A stretch of DNA of 64,000 nucleotides from Chitinophaga agrisoli (GTDB lineage: Bacteria; Bacteroidota; Bacteroidia; Chitinophagales; Chitinophagaceae). The stretch lies in NCBI RefSeq assembly GCF_008386695.1, contig NZ_VUOC01000002.1, positions 488,481 to 552,480 of the forward strand, in the 5' to 3' direction. The notes under the pieces were generated by a model that was given only the letters and a program-made list of their open reading frames with translations, ran no database searches and was not told the origin of the DNA. This document shows, in pieces, positions 35,501 to 45,434 of this stretch. A program made the translations under genes and the position numbers. Within the stretch, counting starts at the first letter, position 1, and every line of letters begins with the position of its first letter.

Positions 35501-37940
35501 GGCTGCTAAAGCTAAGGGCAGCCGCCGGTAATGTTACACTATAAGTATTGCCATCTATCGTAGCGCATCCTGCGCCATCTGTAACGCGCAAGGTATAATT
35601 ACCAGCCGTATGTAAACGGTCTGTCGCCGTAAAATTGGTAAAGGCATTACCGCCATCCAGCGAGTAAGCGTAAGTATAATTACCATCTCCTCCGCTGGCG
35701 CTTATATTAATGCCGGCGCCATCCGCCAGGCAAACAGCTTCCTGCACCGTTATGTTAGTGAAGGTAAGTGGAGCGGGCTCACTCAATTCAATCTCATCAG
35801 ACATAACCGTACATCCTGCAGCCTTACTATCTTCTATTATTACCCGGTAACGGCCCGGCGCCAGGGCTTCGATCTGCGTATCTGTATTGAACCAGAAACT
35901 GTTACCTACCCAGGCGCCTCCCTTGAATTGCTGCCAGGTGTATTTATAGGAACCAGAGCCGCCGGCAGCAATGGCTTTAAGTATGCCATCCCCCTTACCT
36001 GCGCAGGTAATAGGGGTTGCCTGCAGCTGTACCTGTAACGGGCTACGCTGGTATACGGTATAGGTTTGCACCGCCTGATCATTACAGACAGCTATTGCAT
36101 TGGTTAGAGTAATAGTATAACTACCCGCAGTAAGCCCCGTAAAATCGCCACTGGTATTGGTAAGCGGTGGTATACCGTTACCGCTTAGCGTATATTGGTA
36201 AGTACCGGAGCCGCCGGCGCCGGTGAACTGTAAATGCCCGTCATTGCCGCCATAGCAGCTTACGGAGTCGCGGGCTGCAAGCTGCAGACCCAATGGCGGC
36301 GCAACATCCAGTGCTACCGGCGCAGTCCAGCCGTCACAACCGGGATGATCCGCATTGCGGATCTCCACAGTATAGCTTCCAGCGCTTAAACCGGAGAAGG
36401 TATAGTTACGGGCGGTAACGGCGCCGGATGTTTGTATGGGCTGGCTATTACCCTGCTGATACAGGTTATATTCGTAGCTGGCTGCACCGGCATCTGCTGT
36501 AACAGCAATGCCGCCATTGCCGGGCGTATTACAGGTGAGCGGGATAGGCATGATCTGCCCCGTTATCAGCGGAGGCTGCCCAAGCGTGATATTCGCAGAT
36601 GCCCGCACGCCATTACAGGTATTGTCCCGTACCCATACCCTATAACTGCCGGCAGGCAGGTTAGACCAGGACATAACATTACCGCCCGCGCGTTGCTCCC
36701 CCGCCACTACTGTGCCAGTGGCTGTTTCCAGGGTAAAGAAATAACCGCTGTTGGCGCCGTCGCCACCGGAAGCGGTTACGCTCACCACGCCATCACTGCC
36801 GCCGTAACAACTTATATTGGTGGTTAATGCGCTGTTATTGACTACCAGTAGCTGGTTCAGCTGCGGTACCACCACCTGGTAGGATCTCATACAATTACGG
36901 TCTACACTCCCGCCGGGGCTAACCAGCCAAAGGCTGTAAGTGCCCGGCCCCACCTTTTGCGTGGTTAGCCCGCCGGAAACCGGTACTGCCCCTTCACTCC
37001 AATCTATTATATCACCACAATTAGACTGGCCGTTGCCAAGCCCCGGATCACAGGCGCCGGCAACATTACCCGGGCGCAGGATCCAACGCATATTCTCGAA
37101 AGGAGAACTGATGGTATTACCGGCAACACTTACCCATCCGTTGTTCTGCCCATAACAGGCCGGCGTTATCAATATATTAGCAGGCGTTGTTTTGGGAGGA
37201 GGAGGATAGAATGTAAACGATCCCGTTTCCGGGCTGTATTCGGAATAGAACAGGCCGTACACGCCGCCGATATATTCTGCTTTTTTCCGGTAACGGAAGC
37301 GGAGGGTTTGGGTGGCGGTCCTCAATTCAGGGATCTTGTCGCCCACCTCAAAATTGATACTAAGGGCATTGGAAGAAGAATCAAACCCTTTCCACCGCCC
37401 ATTGATATTATACTCCCAAACTACGCTGGTCCTCACAACATTGTCAGAGAACAAAGGCCGGTCCGGCGCTAACAGGTTAACCACCGCATTACCGCAAACC
37501 GTGGCGCCGGGATTAAAGTTTATCACGATCTGGGTAGGGTCCGGCATCTCGTATACAAACCTGGCCTTAAAATAACCGAAGTCAATCTGCGGTCCAAAGA
37601 AATTAAATGCAACAGGAATGCCGTTGTCACTGATCGGATAGATCTTTGACGCGTCCACTGTTCCAATCTGCACGCCGTTGCGAAATACACGGTACTGCGG
37701 ATGGTAATACTCAGCGGTCCCATAAACGGCGTTGGGCACAGGAAGCGGCACGGTGCGGGCCAAAAGGTTGATGGGCTGCGAATTTTCCAGCTTCACCCCC
37801 AATCCCAGGTCATGCGGCGGGTTACCCGGCATCTGGATATAAATAGACGAATAGAACGCCTGGCCCCATACCTTGGTAGTAATAAGGCTCAGCAGACAGA
37901 TACAACAGGTTAAAAGCGCAGTTCTAAAGCAATACTTCAT
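32544..37940 (-). CDS. SprB-repeat adhesin 2 with T9SS type A sorting domain
   Basis: A 1,798-aa surface protein. The signal peptide ends near residue 27 (K-V-W-G-Q). A unique N-terminal region (about 28-260) is followed by a block with R-W-I-L-R-P-G and two Cys. Then come about fifteen SprB repeats of 75-100 residues (about 370-1620), each starting with a C-Y-G-x-x-D/N-G-like motif, a G-G-x-G turn and an A-G-x-Y-x-x-x-V-x-D ending. The C-terminal 80 residues carry the T9SS type A domain (L-A-P-N-P-N-E-G-Q-F ... I-P-G-T-Y-I-L-R-V). SprB of Flavobacterium is the gliding adhesin exported by T9SS. This one is shorter and belongs to a toxin-bearing operon, so attachment to target cells is equally plausible. 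Confidence 0.9.
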   Translation of the reverse strand: MKYCFRTALLTCCICLLSLITTKVWGQAFYSSIYIQMPGNPPHDLGLGVKLENSQPINLLARTVPLPVPNAVYGTAEYYHPQYRVFRNGVQIGTVDASKIYPISDNGIPVAFNFFGPQIDFGYFKARFVYEMPDPTQIVINFNPGATVCGNAVVNLLAPDRPLFSDNVVRTSVVWEYNINGRWKGFDSSSNALSINFEVGDKIPELRTATQTLRFRYRKKAEYIGGVYGLFYSEYSPETGSFTFYPPPPKTTPANILITPACYGQNNGWVSVAGNTISSPFENMRWILRPGNVAGACDPGLGNGQSNCGDIIDWSEGAVPVSGGLTTQKVGPGTYSLWLVSPGGSVDRNCMRSYQVVVPQLNQLLVVNNSALTTNISCYGGSDGVVSVTASGGDGANSGYFFTLETATGTVVAGEQRAGGNVMSWSNLPAGSYRVWVRDNTCNGVRASANITLGQPPLITGQIMPIPLTCNTPGNGGIAVTADAGAASYEYNLYQQGNSQPIQTSGAVTARNYTFSGLSAGSYTVEIRNADHPGCDGWTAPVALDVAPPLGLQLAARDSVSCYGGNDGHLQFTGAGGSGTYQYTLSGNGIPPLTNTSGDFTGLTAGSYTITLTNAIAVCNDQAVQTYTVYQRSPLQVQLQATPITCAGKGDGILKAIAAGGSGSYKYTWQQFKGGAWVGNSFWFNTDTQIEALAPGRYRVIIEDSKAAGCTVMSDEIELSEPAPLTFTNITVQEAVCLADGAGINISASGGDGNYTYAYSLDGGNAFTNFTATDRLHTAGNYTLRVTDGAGCATIDGNTYSVTLPAAALSFSSQLSDHHGFNLSCTHAGDGSITVNGAGGNGGSYSGYQYSLNGDPYQSANRFSNLAAGAYTIRVKDGRGCEVTDHVTLTEPSIVINATKQDITCYGQSTGSITTSISGGAAPYAILMNGVAASAAMTNLAQGDYTLHITDANGCSKDTLISIVYTYPALSIQNLALTDISCYGSTANIDFTATGGDGIYQYWLSTDNWASQTPYVIGAPLTAGDYALQFTDGHGCAVTNTGILSVTAPPAQLSFTAKLSDYNGYNISCAGGSNGFAQITATGGNGGTYSGYTYALDNGPFGSAALIQNINAGTHVLRVKDARGCEAVATYSFTESAQAIDLQLVSKQDVTCAGIPAGGIRVAGSGGAGGLQYSIDNTNWQSSGMFTGLVAGSYTVAVRDVNSCGVSITVQVNTQNAPIVVDNITRSEIVCFGTKGSINVQAHGGTGALTYEYSLDGGVFTAFNNNTGFHAGHYTVRIKDAAGCYSAVSDVLAITAPAAPLTAGVTISDFNGIAISCYGLADGVINVAASGGNGDGYAGYQYSINNSAYTTNGHYSNLSTGNYQIKIQDGRGCIITRNVVLQQPAAPVSLAVTGIENLVCGAQPTGKITLQAGGGIPPYGYSLNNGAAQDDNSFAALSAGNYTLQVKDVNGCAANTTTNVTTQYPAITATANVIPVNCFGQADGAIKVSPAGGDGNYTYNWNTADLSGPDAINIPAGNYALTIADGTGCSASFNYAIVQPDLLVVTTAAGPVCDGLSDGLLDAQVQGGLTPYQYSLDEAAWQSSGSFDQLSAGTYHIKVQDANGCITANETIIPKANTRPDIDFLVASRKNALDTLAITEISLPAPDETKWAFSPEAVLLGYDKGMPLIKFNSPGTYWVEMTARFEACTYSLRKDIEINEYDPLSGPGYDVPVHVIDTVTLAPNPNEGQFRFRITLNRKQQVVVYVYTINGGIAGKKQYSNTLTIEDQFSLDNPIPGTYILRVIAESESRDIRFIITR
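33725..35280. repeat. Copy 1 of a near-identical internal segment shared by the two adhesin genes
   Basis: The DNA here matches 39151-40706 at an offset of 5,426 bp with only scattered differences, including at third codon positions. Short sub-stretches (for example 33725-33785) are identical. The flanking parts of the two genes are clearly less similar, which points to recent gene conversion within an older tandem duplication. Confidence 0.75.
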
Positions 37941-37969
37941 TTAATGGTTTTGATAAAGGCCAGACCATT

Positions 37970-40900
37970 CTAATTGGTGATAATAAACCGCAGGTCCCTG
38001 CTTTCATTCTCTGCGATCACTCTCAATACATAGGTTCCGGGAAGGGTATTATTCAAAGAGAACTGGTCATCTATTGTTAACGTGGAGGTATATTGTTTCC
38101 TGCCTAATATGCCGCCGTTGATATCATAGACATATACTACCACCTGCTGTTTCCTGTTCAGGCTCACCTTAAACCGGAAATTGCCATCATTGGGATTGGG
38201 CGATAGCGTTACGGCGTCTATCACCTGTACCGGCAGGCTGTAACCGGCGCCTGCCAGCGGATCATAGGCGCTGATCGTAATATCCTTCCGCACCGTGTAG
38301 GTACAGCTGCCAAAATCAGCGCTTATTTCCACCCAATACGTACCAGGAGCGTTGAATTTTATCAATGGCGTACCATCCTTGTACCCCAGCAGCGTTGCCT
38401 CCGGAGAGAAGCGCCAGTTCAGATGGTCCGGCGCCGGAAAGCTGATATCCTGTATCGCAAGTGTATCCAGCGCATTTTTGCGGGATGCCACCAGGAAGTC
38501 TATATCCGGTTTAGTATTGGCTTTATCCAGTGTTACATCCTGGCGGGTGGTGCAACCGTTGGCATCCTGTACCGCTATGTTATAAACACCTGCTGCCAGG
38601 TTGGAAAAGGATGTGTTAGTTTGCCAGGTATCCCCGTTCAGCGAATACTGGTAAGGAGGTATACCGCCCTGGGTGTTAATGTCAATATGGCCATCATGTA
38701 AACCCTCGCATACCGGCGGACCGGCTACAGCCAAGCTTAATAACACCGGCTGTTCCACTTCGTAGTTGAAGGAAGCATTACATCCCGTACCATCCGCAAT
38801 GGTAAGCGCATACTCACCGGCAGGTATCTTGGTAACATCCGCGCCGGAGATCTCCGGCGTATTCCAGCTATAGGTATAGTTGCCATCGCCACCGGTGGCA
38901 GTTACATTAATAGCGCCATCTGCCTGCCCAAAACAGTTAACCGGCTTAACAATTGCGGTAGCGGCAATAGCCGGGTACTGCGTGGTCACATTGGCGGTAG
39001 TACCGGCGGTGCAACCATTAACGTCTTCTACGTGTAAGGCATAATTCCCCGCGCTGAGCGTACTGAATACACCGCTTTGTTGTGCGGGGCCATCATCCAG
39101 TGAGTAGGCATAAGGCAGCGTACCACCATTTGCCCGTAAGGAGATCTCACCGGTAGGTTGCGCGCCACATACCAGGTTCTCAATACCCGTAACAGCAAGT
39201 GATACAGGCGCCGCCGGTTGTTGCAGCACCACGTTCCTGGTAATTATACAGCCGCGGCCATCCTGGATCTTTATCTGATAGTTACCGGTGGATAGGTTGC
39301 TGTAATGGCCGTTGGCGGTGTAAGCGCTGTTATTGATACTGTATTGGTAGCCAGCGTAACCAGCACCATTACCACCGCTGGCAGCTACATTGATAACCCC
39401 GTCCGCCAAACCGTAACACGAAATAGCTACCCCGTTAAAATCAGATATCGTCACCCCGGCAGTTAAAGGAGCAGCTGGCGCCGTAATGGCTAATACATCA
39501 GACACCGCGGAGTAACAACCCGCCGCATCTTTAATACGGACAGTATAATTGCCGGCATGGAACCCTGTATTATTATTAAAAGCAGTAAACGCACCCCCAT
39601 CCAGGGAGTACTCGTAGGTAAGCGCGCCGGTTCCCCCATGGGCCTGCACATTAATACTACCTTCTGTACCAAAACAAACGATCTCGTTACGGGTGATGTT
39701 ATCTACCACGATCGGCGCATTTTGCGTATTCACCTGTACCGTAATGGATCTGCCACAATTATTCACATCTCTTACTGCCACTGTATAAGTACCCGCTACC
39801 AGGCCGGTGAACATGCCGCTGGATTGCCAGTTGGTATTATCTATACTATATTGTAAACCACCTGCTCCCCCACTGCCCGCCACGGTAATACTACCCGCGG
39901 GAATACCGGCACAGGTTACATCCTGTTTGCTGATCAGCTGCAGGCCAATAGCCTGTGCGGATTCCGTGAAGCTATAGGTAGCAAATACTTCACATCCCCT
40001 GGCATCTTTTACACGCAGGATATGCGTGCCCGCATTGATATTTTGTATAGGCGCTGCGCTGCCAAAAGGCCTGTTATCCAGCGCGTAGGTGTAGCCGCTG
40101 TACGCGCCGCCATTCCCACCCGTAGCCGTAATCTGGGCAAACCCATTGCTCCCGCCTGCACAGGAAATATTATAACCATTATAGTCTGATAGTTTCGCTG
40201 TAAAACTCAGCTGGGCAGGTGGAGCGGTAATAGACAAGGTACCGGTATTGGTAACCGCACAGCCATGCCCATCAGTTACTTGCAGCGCATAATCTCCGGC
40301 GGTTAAAGGAGCACCGATCGTATACGGTGTTTGGCTAACCCAATTATCTGTACTAAGCCAGTACTGGTAAGTACCATCTCCACCAGTAGCAGTAAAATTG
40401 ATATTACCCGTACTGCCATAACAGCTGATATCTGTTAGCGCTAAATTTTGAATGCCAAGCGCAGGATAAGTATACACAATGGAGATCAACGTATCTTTTG
40501 AACATCCATTGGCGTCAGTGATATGTAAAGTATAATCACCCTGTGCCAGGTTCGCCATAGAAGGGGCGGCGCTTACGCCATTCATTAAAATAGCATAAGG
40601 CGCTGCGCCACCGGAGATATTAGTGGTAATACTGCCGGTTGCGTGGCCATAACATATGATATCCTGCTTAGTAGCATTGATAACAATAAACGGTTCAGTC
40701 AGGGTAACACTGCCTGTCACTTCACAACCACGGCCGTCTTTAACATGAATGGTATAGATACCCGATTCCAGGTTTGTAAAGGTATTAGTACTTTGATAAG
40801 GGCCATCATTAAGGCTATACTGATATCCGCTGTACGTGCCGCCATTACCGCCAACCGCATGTATGGTTATACTACCATCACCCGCATGGGTACAGGAAAG

Positions 40901-43339
40901 ATTAAAACCATGATAGTCAGATACCGTTGTGGTAAAGCTAAGTGCGGCTGCAGGTAATGTTACACTATGAGTATTGTCATCTATCGTAGCGCATCCTGCG
41001 CCATCTGCAACGCGTAACGTATAAATACCTGCCGTATGCAGGCGGTCTGCCGCCGTAAAATTGGTAAAGCTGGCACCGCCATCCAATGAATAAGCATAGG
41101 TATAATGCGTATCACCACCAGTGGCGCTCATGCTGATAGCAGCGCCATCTGCCAGGCAAACGGCCTGTGTCACGGAAACATTGGTAACAACAAGCGGAGC
41201 AGGATCGTCGAGAACAATTTCATCGGAAGTAACAATACATCCGGCAGCGCGGCTATCTGTAATGATCACCCGGTAAGTGCCGGGCGTCAACCCCTCGATC
41301 TGCGTATCCGTTTCAAACCAGAAACTGCTGCCGGTCCAGGCGCCGTTCTTATATTGCTGCCACGTATATTTATAAAAAGCAGAACCACCGCCAACCACCG
41401 CCCTGAGCACCCCGTTATCCTTGCCCGCACAGGTAATAGCCGTTGGTTGCAGCTGAACCTGCAAAGGATCACGCTGGTACACCGTGTAATCTGCTGTTAG
41501 CTGGTCATTACAGCCAGGTGCGGCATTGTTTAATGTGATCGTATAATCACCGGCAGTAAGGCCGGAAAAATTCCCCGTAGCATTGGTAACCGGCGTAATA
41601 CCATTACCACTCAGCGTATACCGGAAAGCGTTGGAACCGCCGGAAGCAGAGAACTGCAAATGCCCGTCATGGCCCCCGTAACAACTTACGGAATCGTTAG
41701 CTAGCAGCTGCAGGCCCAGCGGCGATACAGTATTCAGCGAAACATCCGTAGCCCAGCCGTCGCAGCTTGGATAATCTGCATTGCGTATCGCTACCGTATA
41801 GTCTCCACCGCCTAAACCGGAGAATGTATAATTGCGGGTAGCGACCGCACCGGATTCCTGCAGCGCGTTGCTACTACCCTTGGGGTACAATTTGTATTCG
41901 TAATTGGTAGCGCCCGGATCTGCTTTCACGGCAAGACTGCCATTACCAGGTGAAAGACAAGTAGGTTGCACCGGCGTCACCTCTCCCGTGATCTGCGGCG
42001 GCTGACTAATAGTAATATTAACCGGCTTCCGGATAGTGGTACAGGTAGCATCCCTTACCCAGGCCGTATAATCACCAGCGGGCAATCCAGACCAGTTTTT
42101 GCTGCTGCCGCTACCTGGTTGTTCCCCAACTACCACTACGCCAGCCCTTGTTTCCAGGCTAAAGAAATAACCGCTGCCAGGGCCATTACCACCGGAGGCA
42201 GTCACGCTTATAACGCCGTCGTTGCCACCAAAACAACTAATGTTGCTGGTTTGTGAAGTATTATTACTGATCACCAGCTCGTCCAATTCCGGTATAGTTA
42301 CCAGTATTGGCGTAATACAGTTACTACCCTGTGTGCCATCCAGGACCCATAGGGTATAAGTACCTGGAGCGCGGCCGCTGCTAGAGATGCCTTGTGAAAC
42401 AGGAACGGCGCCATAGCTCCAATCTACCATATCGCCACAATTCGACGGCCCGGATCCCAGGCCAGGATCACAGGCATTCCTTGCATCGCCGGGACGCAGG
42501 ATCCAGCGCATGTTGGAAGAGTTTGCAGTGATCGCACTGCCGGGCAGCGCTATTTTACCATTGGACTGGCCATGGCAGGCTGGCGTTACCTGGATGGCGC
42601 CGGCATTCACCCTGGGAGGCTCGGGAATAATAGTATAATAACCACTGGGATTACTGTAGGGCGAGAAAAAAAGCGCATCCGGATATTCCGCCTGTATCCG
42701 GCACCGGAACTGTACATTCACCGGCCCGGATACCGCGCCCAATACTGAAAGCGGTTGAAAGACGGAATTGTAACCCTGTAATGAGCCGCGATCATATAAA
42801 TGCCAGTCAGCCTCGCCACTGACACGGTATTCCCAGAGAACGGAGGTGAGTACTATATTATCGGTAAATAATGGCCGCTCTGAACTGAAATACAAGGTGA
42901 TAGCATCGTTGGCACAGGTTTGGCTATTGGAGGCAACACTTGCCATGATATTATTGGGAGGATTCATGATATACACGAACCGCACGGAGTAGTCTCCAAA
43001 TATGTTATAATGATAATGCTCTCCATAGAAACTAAGGTTACCTCCCTGAGGCATTACCGGGTAGATCGCGTCTACGCGTACAGGATAACTAAAACCGGAA
43101 CCCATCAGGTACTGAATGTTGTTAGAGGGAATATTGCCACCCATAACATAGCCACCGGAAAAAGCGATGTACTCTCCGGACGATAAGTATACGCCGTCCA
43201 TTGCTATAGATCCGGGCGGCGGCTGGTCAAATTCCAGGTAAACACCCGATGTTGTATATTGGGCCAATACTTTTCCACTAACTACCAGCAGGAGGCAGGC
43301 CATCAGCGCTACACGCAGCAGTGGGGTAATCTTTTTCAT
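37970..43339 (-). CDS. SprB-repeat adhesin 1 with T9SS type A sorting domain
   Basis: A 1,789-aa paralog of the adhesin encoded next in the operon, with the same order: signal peptide (ending V-L-A-Q), unique N-terminal domain, R-W-I-L-R-P-G block, about fifteen SprB repeats (C-F-G-G-N-D-G, C-Y-G-G-H-D-G, C-A-G-K-D-N-G and so on), and a T9SS type A domain starting L-S-P-N-P-N-D-G-N-F. The N-terminal 250 residues differ most between the two paralogs, while several central repeats are nearly identical at DNA level. This suggests that binding specificity lies at the N-terminus. The gap to the next gene is 29 bp, so both adhesins are made from one transcript. Confidence 0.9.
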   Translation of the reverse strand: MKKITPLLRVALMACLLLVVSGKVLAQYTTSGVYLEFDQPPPGSIAMDGVYLSSGEYIAFSGGYVMGGNIPSNNIQYLMGSGFSYPVRVDAIYPVMPQGGNLSFYGEHYHYNIFGDYSVRFVYIMNPPNNIMASVASNSQTCANDAITLYFSSERPLFTDNIVLTSVLWEYRVSGEADWHLYDRGSLQGYNSVFQPLSVLGAVSGPVNVQFRCRIQAEYPDALFFSPYSNPSGYYTIIPEPPRVNAGAIQVTPACHGQSNGKIALPGSAITANSSNMRWILRPGDARNACDPGLGSGPSNCGDMVDWSYGAVPVSQGISSSGRAPGTYTLWVLDGTQGSNCITPILVTIPELDELVISNNTSQTSNISCFGGNDGVISVTASGGNGPGSGYFFSLETRAGVVVVGEQPGSGSSKNWSGLPAGDYTAWVRDATCTTIRKPVNITISQPPQITGEVTPVQPTCLSPGNGSLAVKADPGATNYEYKLYPKGSSNALQESGAVATRNYTFSGLGGGDYTVAIRNADYPSCDGWATDVSLNTVSPLGLQLLANDSVSCYGGHDGHLQFSASGGSNAFRYTLSGNGITPVTNATGNFSGLTAGDYTITLNNAAPGCNDQLTADYTVYQRDPLQVQLQPTAITCAGKDNGVLRAVVGGGSAFYKYTWQQYKNGAWTGSSFWFETDTQIEGLTPGTYRVIITDSRAAGCIVTSDEIVLDDPAPLVVTNVSVTQAVCLADGAAISMSATGGDTHYTYAYSLDGGASFTNFTAADRLHTAGIYTLRVADGAGCATIDDNTHSVTLPAAALSFTTTVSDYHGFNLSCTHAGDGSITIHAVGGNGGTYSGYQYSLNDGPYQSTNTFTNLESGIYTIHVKDGRGCEVTGSVTLTEPFIVINATKQDIICYGHATGSITTNISGGAAPYAILMNGVSAAPSMANLAQGDYTLHITDANGCSKDTLISIVYTYPALGIQNLALTDISCYGSTGNINFTATGGDGTYQYWLSTDNWVSQTPYTIGAPLTAGDYALQVTDGHGCAVTNTGTLSITAPPAQLSFTAKLSDYNGYNISCAGGSNGFAQITATGGNGGAYSGYTYALDNRPFGSAAPIQNINAGTHILRVKDARGCEVFATYSFTESAQAIGLQLISKQDVTCAGIPAGSITVAGSGGAGGLQYSIDNTNWQSSGMFTGLVAGTYTVAVRDVNNCGRSITVQVNTQNAPIVVDNITRNEIVCFGTEGSINVQAHGGTGALTYEYSLDGGAFTAFNNNTGFHAGNYTVRIKDAAGCYSAVSDVLAITAPAAPLTAGVTISDFNGVAISCYGLADGVINVAASGGNGAGYAGYQYSINNSAYTANGHYSNLSTGNYQIKIQDGRGCIITRNVVLQQPAAPVSLAVTGIENLVCGAQPTGEISLRANGGTLPYAYSLDDGPAQQSGVFSTLSAGNYALHVEDVNGCTAGTTANVTTQYPAIAATAIVKPVNCFGQADGAINVTATGGDGNYTYSWNTPEISGADVTKIPAGEYALTIADGTGCNASFNYEVEQPVLLSLAVAGPPVCEGLHDGHIDINTQGGIPPYQYSLNGDTWQTNTSFSNLAAGVYNIAVQDANGCTTRQDVTLDKANTKPDIDFLVASRKNALDTLAIQDISFPAPDHLNWRFSPEATLLGYKDGTPLIKFNAPGTYWVEISADFGSCTYTVRKDITISAYDPLAGAGYSLPVQVIDAVTLSPNPNDGNFRFKVSLNRKQQVVVYVYDINGGILGRKQYTSTLTIDDQFSLNNTLPGTYVLRVIAENESRDLRFIITN
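39151..40706. repeat. Copy 2 of the shared adhesin segment
   Basis: Partner of 33725-35280. It covers about five SprB repeats from the C-A-G-like to the L-V-C-G-A-Q repeat. Direct orientation and 5.4-kb spacing make it a target for recombination that would delete or fuse one adhesin. Confidence 0.75.
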
Positions 43340-43348
43340 GGTATGGGT

Positions 43349-45430
43349 TTAAAATATGATCTCCACCGTTTTGCTCATCTCTGCTTTGGCGTTTCCCTTT
43401 AATACGGCGGTGATCTTGTATTTATAGACGTTGCCTAATATGATCTCATCGTCTGTCCACTGTTTCGTTGTACCGTCCCGGGTAGTATATAAAATAAACG
43501 GATCATCGTTCTTTGCCCGGTAAATAAAATAATGTTTAACCTCCGGCTGGTTATATAACCAACTCAGCTGCACCTGCCGCTTCTCTTTATCCAGTACCGC
43601 TTTCCAATTGGAAACAGCCGGCCGCCGGCGCGTTTCAAACCAGACATCCCCACTGAGCTCCCTGGCATGATTACCGGAATCATCATATACCCACAGCTCA
43701 TAGTAATAGGTATTCCCCAGCTGCAGGGCTGTATCTGTATAGGCTTCCCGTTTATTCGCAGTATCCCAGGCCAGTTTCATGGTACGGGTACTGTCTTTTG
43801 CATTAATGCTGTAAAGCTCATATTTCACCACGTCTTCGCTGGTGCTGTTACGCCATTGCAGTACCACCGCCTGCAGGCTGTCTGACCGGAAGGCGCGCGT
43901 CATTACCGGCGCAGAAGGTGCAATGGTATCAGGTCTTTTCAGCATGATATACGCAGTGTAATCAGAAGTATTATAGTTCTTATCCACCGCAATGATCTTA
44001 TAGAATACTTTGGAGCTCAGGGTATGCAGGCTTACCGTATCAGCAAAAACCGGCCGGGTACAGATCTCGCGGGTCACTTCAATAAACTCTTCCTGGGCCG
44101 TATTACCGCGGAACACGCGGTAGCCTTTCAGATCCGGTTCTTTATTATGGTCCCATAACAGGCCCACAATACCGGATGAATCGATCTTTCCCGCCAGTCC
44201 GGATGGCGTGGCCGGCGGTATGGTATCAATTATCTGCGCAAAATAGGGGAAGGAGTAAATAGCCTTGCCCTTTCTGGTAATGCCTTTAATACGGTAATAG
44301 TTGGTGCCAAGCGGCTTTTCATCTGTATAGGTATATACCGGCTTTTTATCCACCTTAAACGTGGCAATAGGCAGAAAAGGCCCCTTACCATTAGGCGCCC
44401 GGGTAATGATCAGCTGCGACAACTGCTTTGACAGATCGCCGGGAAGCTGCCATTGGAGCGTGATCTTTTTATTATCCACCACAATAATAGTATCCATTAT
44501 AGGGCGGTCTGCTACCGTAGGAACCCCTATGCCTTCCACTACCTGCGAGTAAGGCCCATATTCCCCAAATGGCGTTACGCCGCGCACACGGTAATAAAAC
44601 CGGGTGTCATTATCCGGCAGCGAGTCCTGGTAATAGGCAAAGCCCCTGGGATCGGGATTGGTAGGCAGCACCGGCAAGGGCGTGACAGGTTTGAATGTTT
44701 TGCCATCGGTAGAACGTTCCACCATATAAGCGGAGTACATCCGTTTGTTATATACTGTCAGCCAGCCTAAAGTCGCGGCGCTATCCGCACATACAATGGC
44801 CAGCTCCTGTGGGCGGGATAATAATGTGGGCTCATCAACAGATGTCACTATAACGGCGGTATCTATCACCAGGTTCACCGGTTGTTTGGCCGGCGATATG
44901 CGGTACACATACCGCTCGCCTTTTTTTACATCCAGGTCTTCCAGGTACAGGCCTGCGCTTTTAGCGGCGTTAATGGAAAGATCGCAGGAGAGCAGCGCCA
45001 TGGCCATACGCCAGTCATTCTGGTTCTTGCTTTCAAACCAGGCGCCAATGCCGCCTTCCGGTTTCACTTTGGGCGCGCCCTCTCCATAGATCATTTCGGC
45101 TATTACGGCCACACGCTCATCCTGTTCTGCCGCCGCTTCCATTTGTTGAAGGGTATACGGCTTTAAAGGCTGTGGCGTTAGTAGCACCGGTTTAGGCCCT
45201 TTCACCAGCTCCCCGTTTACAGCGATGGTGAAACGCTCCACCGTATAACCATATTTGTTACCTATTTCCCAGGCTATATAGCTGGCCGGAGACCAGCGTA
45301 ACCTGATCTTTCCGGGCTGGGCGTCTGCGAGGGCCGCAATACGATGCTCCCGCTCCTGGGCATGCAGCACAACAGATCCTGCCGTGCACAATAACAGTAA
45401 GAACAGAACTGGCAGTAAAAAGCGGTGCAT
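43349..45430 (-). CDS. Exported fibronectin type III-rich protein
   Basis: About 693 aa from the ATG at 45430, placed 4 bp after the preceding stop; the frame to 45454 would overlap it and precede the signal peptide with eight residues. The signal peptide is M-H-R-F-L-L-P-V-L-F-L-L-L-L-C, ending L-H-A-Q. The rest is a chain of Fn3-like domains of about 95 residues, recognisable by I-x-L-x-W-x-x-x-x-x-x-x-x-x-Y-x-V-x-R strands (for example I-V-G-L-L-W-D-H-N-K-E-P-D-L-K-G-Y-R-V-F-R) and Y-x-Y-x-I-x-A endings. I count about five. No sorting domain is seen at the end (K-T-V-E-I-I-F). It is probably a structural spacer or partner of the adhesins in the outer envelope. Confidence 0.82.
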   Translation of the reverse strand: MHRFLLPVLFLLLLCTAGSVVLHAQEREHRIAALADAQPGKIRLRWSPASYIAWEIGNKYGYTVERFTIAVNGELVKGPKPVLLTPQPLKPYTLQQMEAAAEQDERVAVIAEMIYGEGAPKVKPEGGIGAWFESKNQNDWRMAMALLSCDLSINAAKSAGLYLEDLDVKKGERYVYRISPAKQPVNLVIDTAVIVTSVDEPTLLSRPQELAIVCADSAATLGWLTVYNKRMYSAYMVERSTDGKTFKPVTPLPVLPTNPDPRGFAYYQDSLPDNDTRFYYRVRGVTPFGEYGPYSQVVEGIGVPTVADRPIMDTIIVVDNKKITLQWQLPGDLSKQLSQLIITRAPNGKGPFLPIATFKVDKKPVYTYTDEKPLGTNYYRIKGITRKGKAIYSFPYFAQIIDTIPPATPSGLAGKIDSSGIVGLLWDHNKEPDLKGYRVFRGNTAQEEFIEVTREICTRPVFADTVSLHTLSSKVFYKIIAVDKNYNTSDYTAYIMLKRPDTIAPSAPVMTRAFRSDSLQAVVLQWRNSTSEDVVKYELYSINAKDSTRTMKLAWDTANKREAYTDTALQLGNTYYYELWVYDDSGNHARELSGDVWFETRRRPAVSNWKAVLDKEKRQVQLSWLYNQPEVKHYFIYRAKNDDPFILYTTRDGTTKQWTDDEIILGNVYKYKITAVLKGNAKAEMSKTVEIIF

Positions 45431-45434
45431 GTAT

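Noticed and set aside
32544-43339. A CRISPR-like or satellite array
   Set aside because: The repetition is protein-level SprB repeats of 75-100 codons with diverged DNA. There are no short identical repeats with unique spacers.
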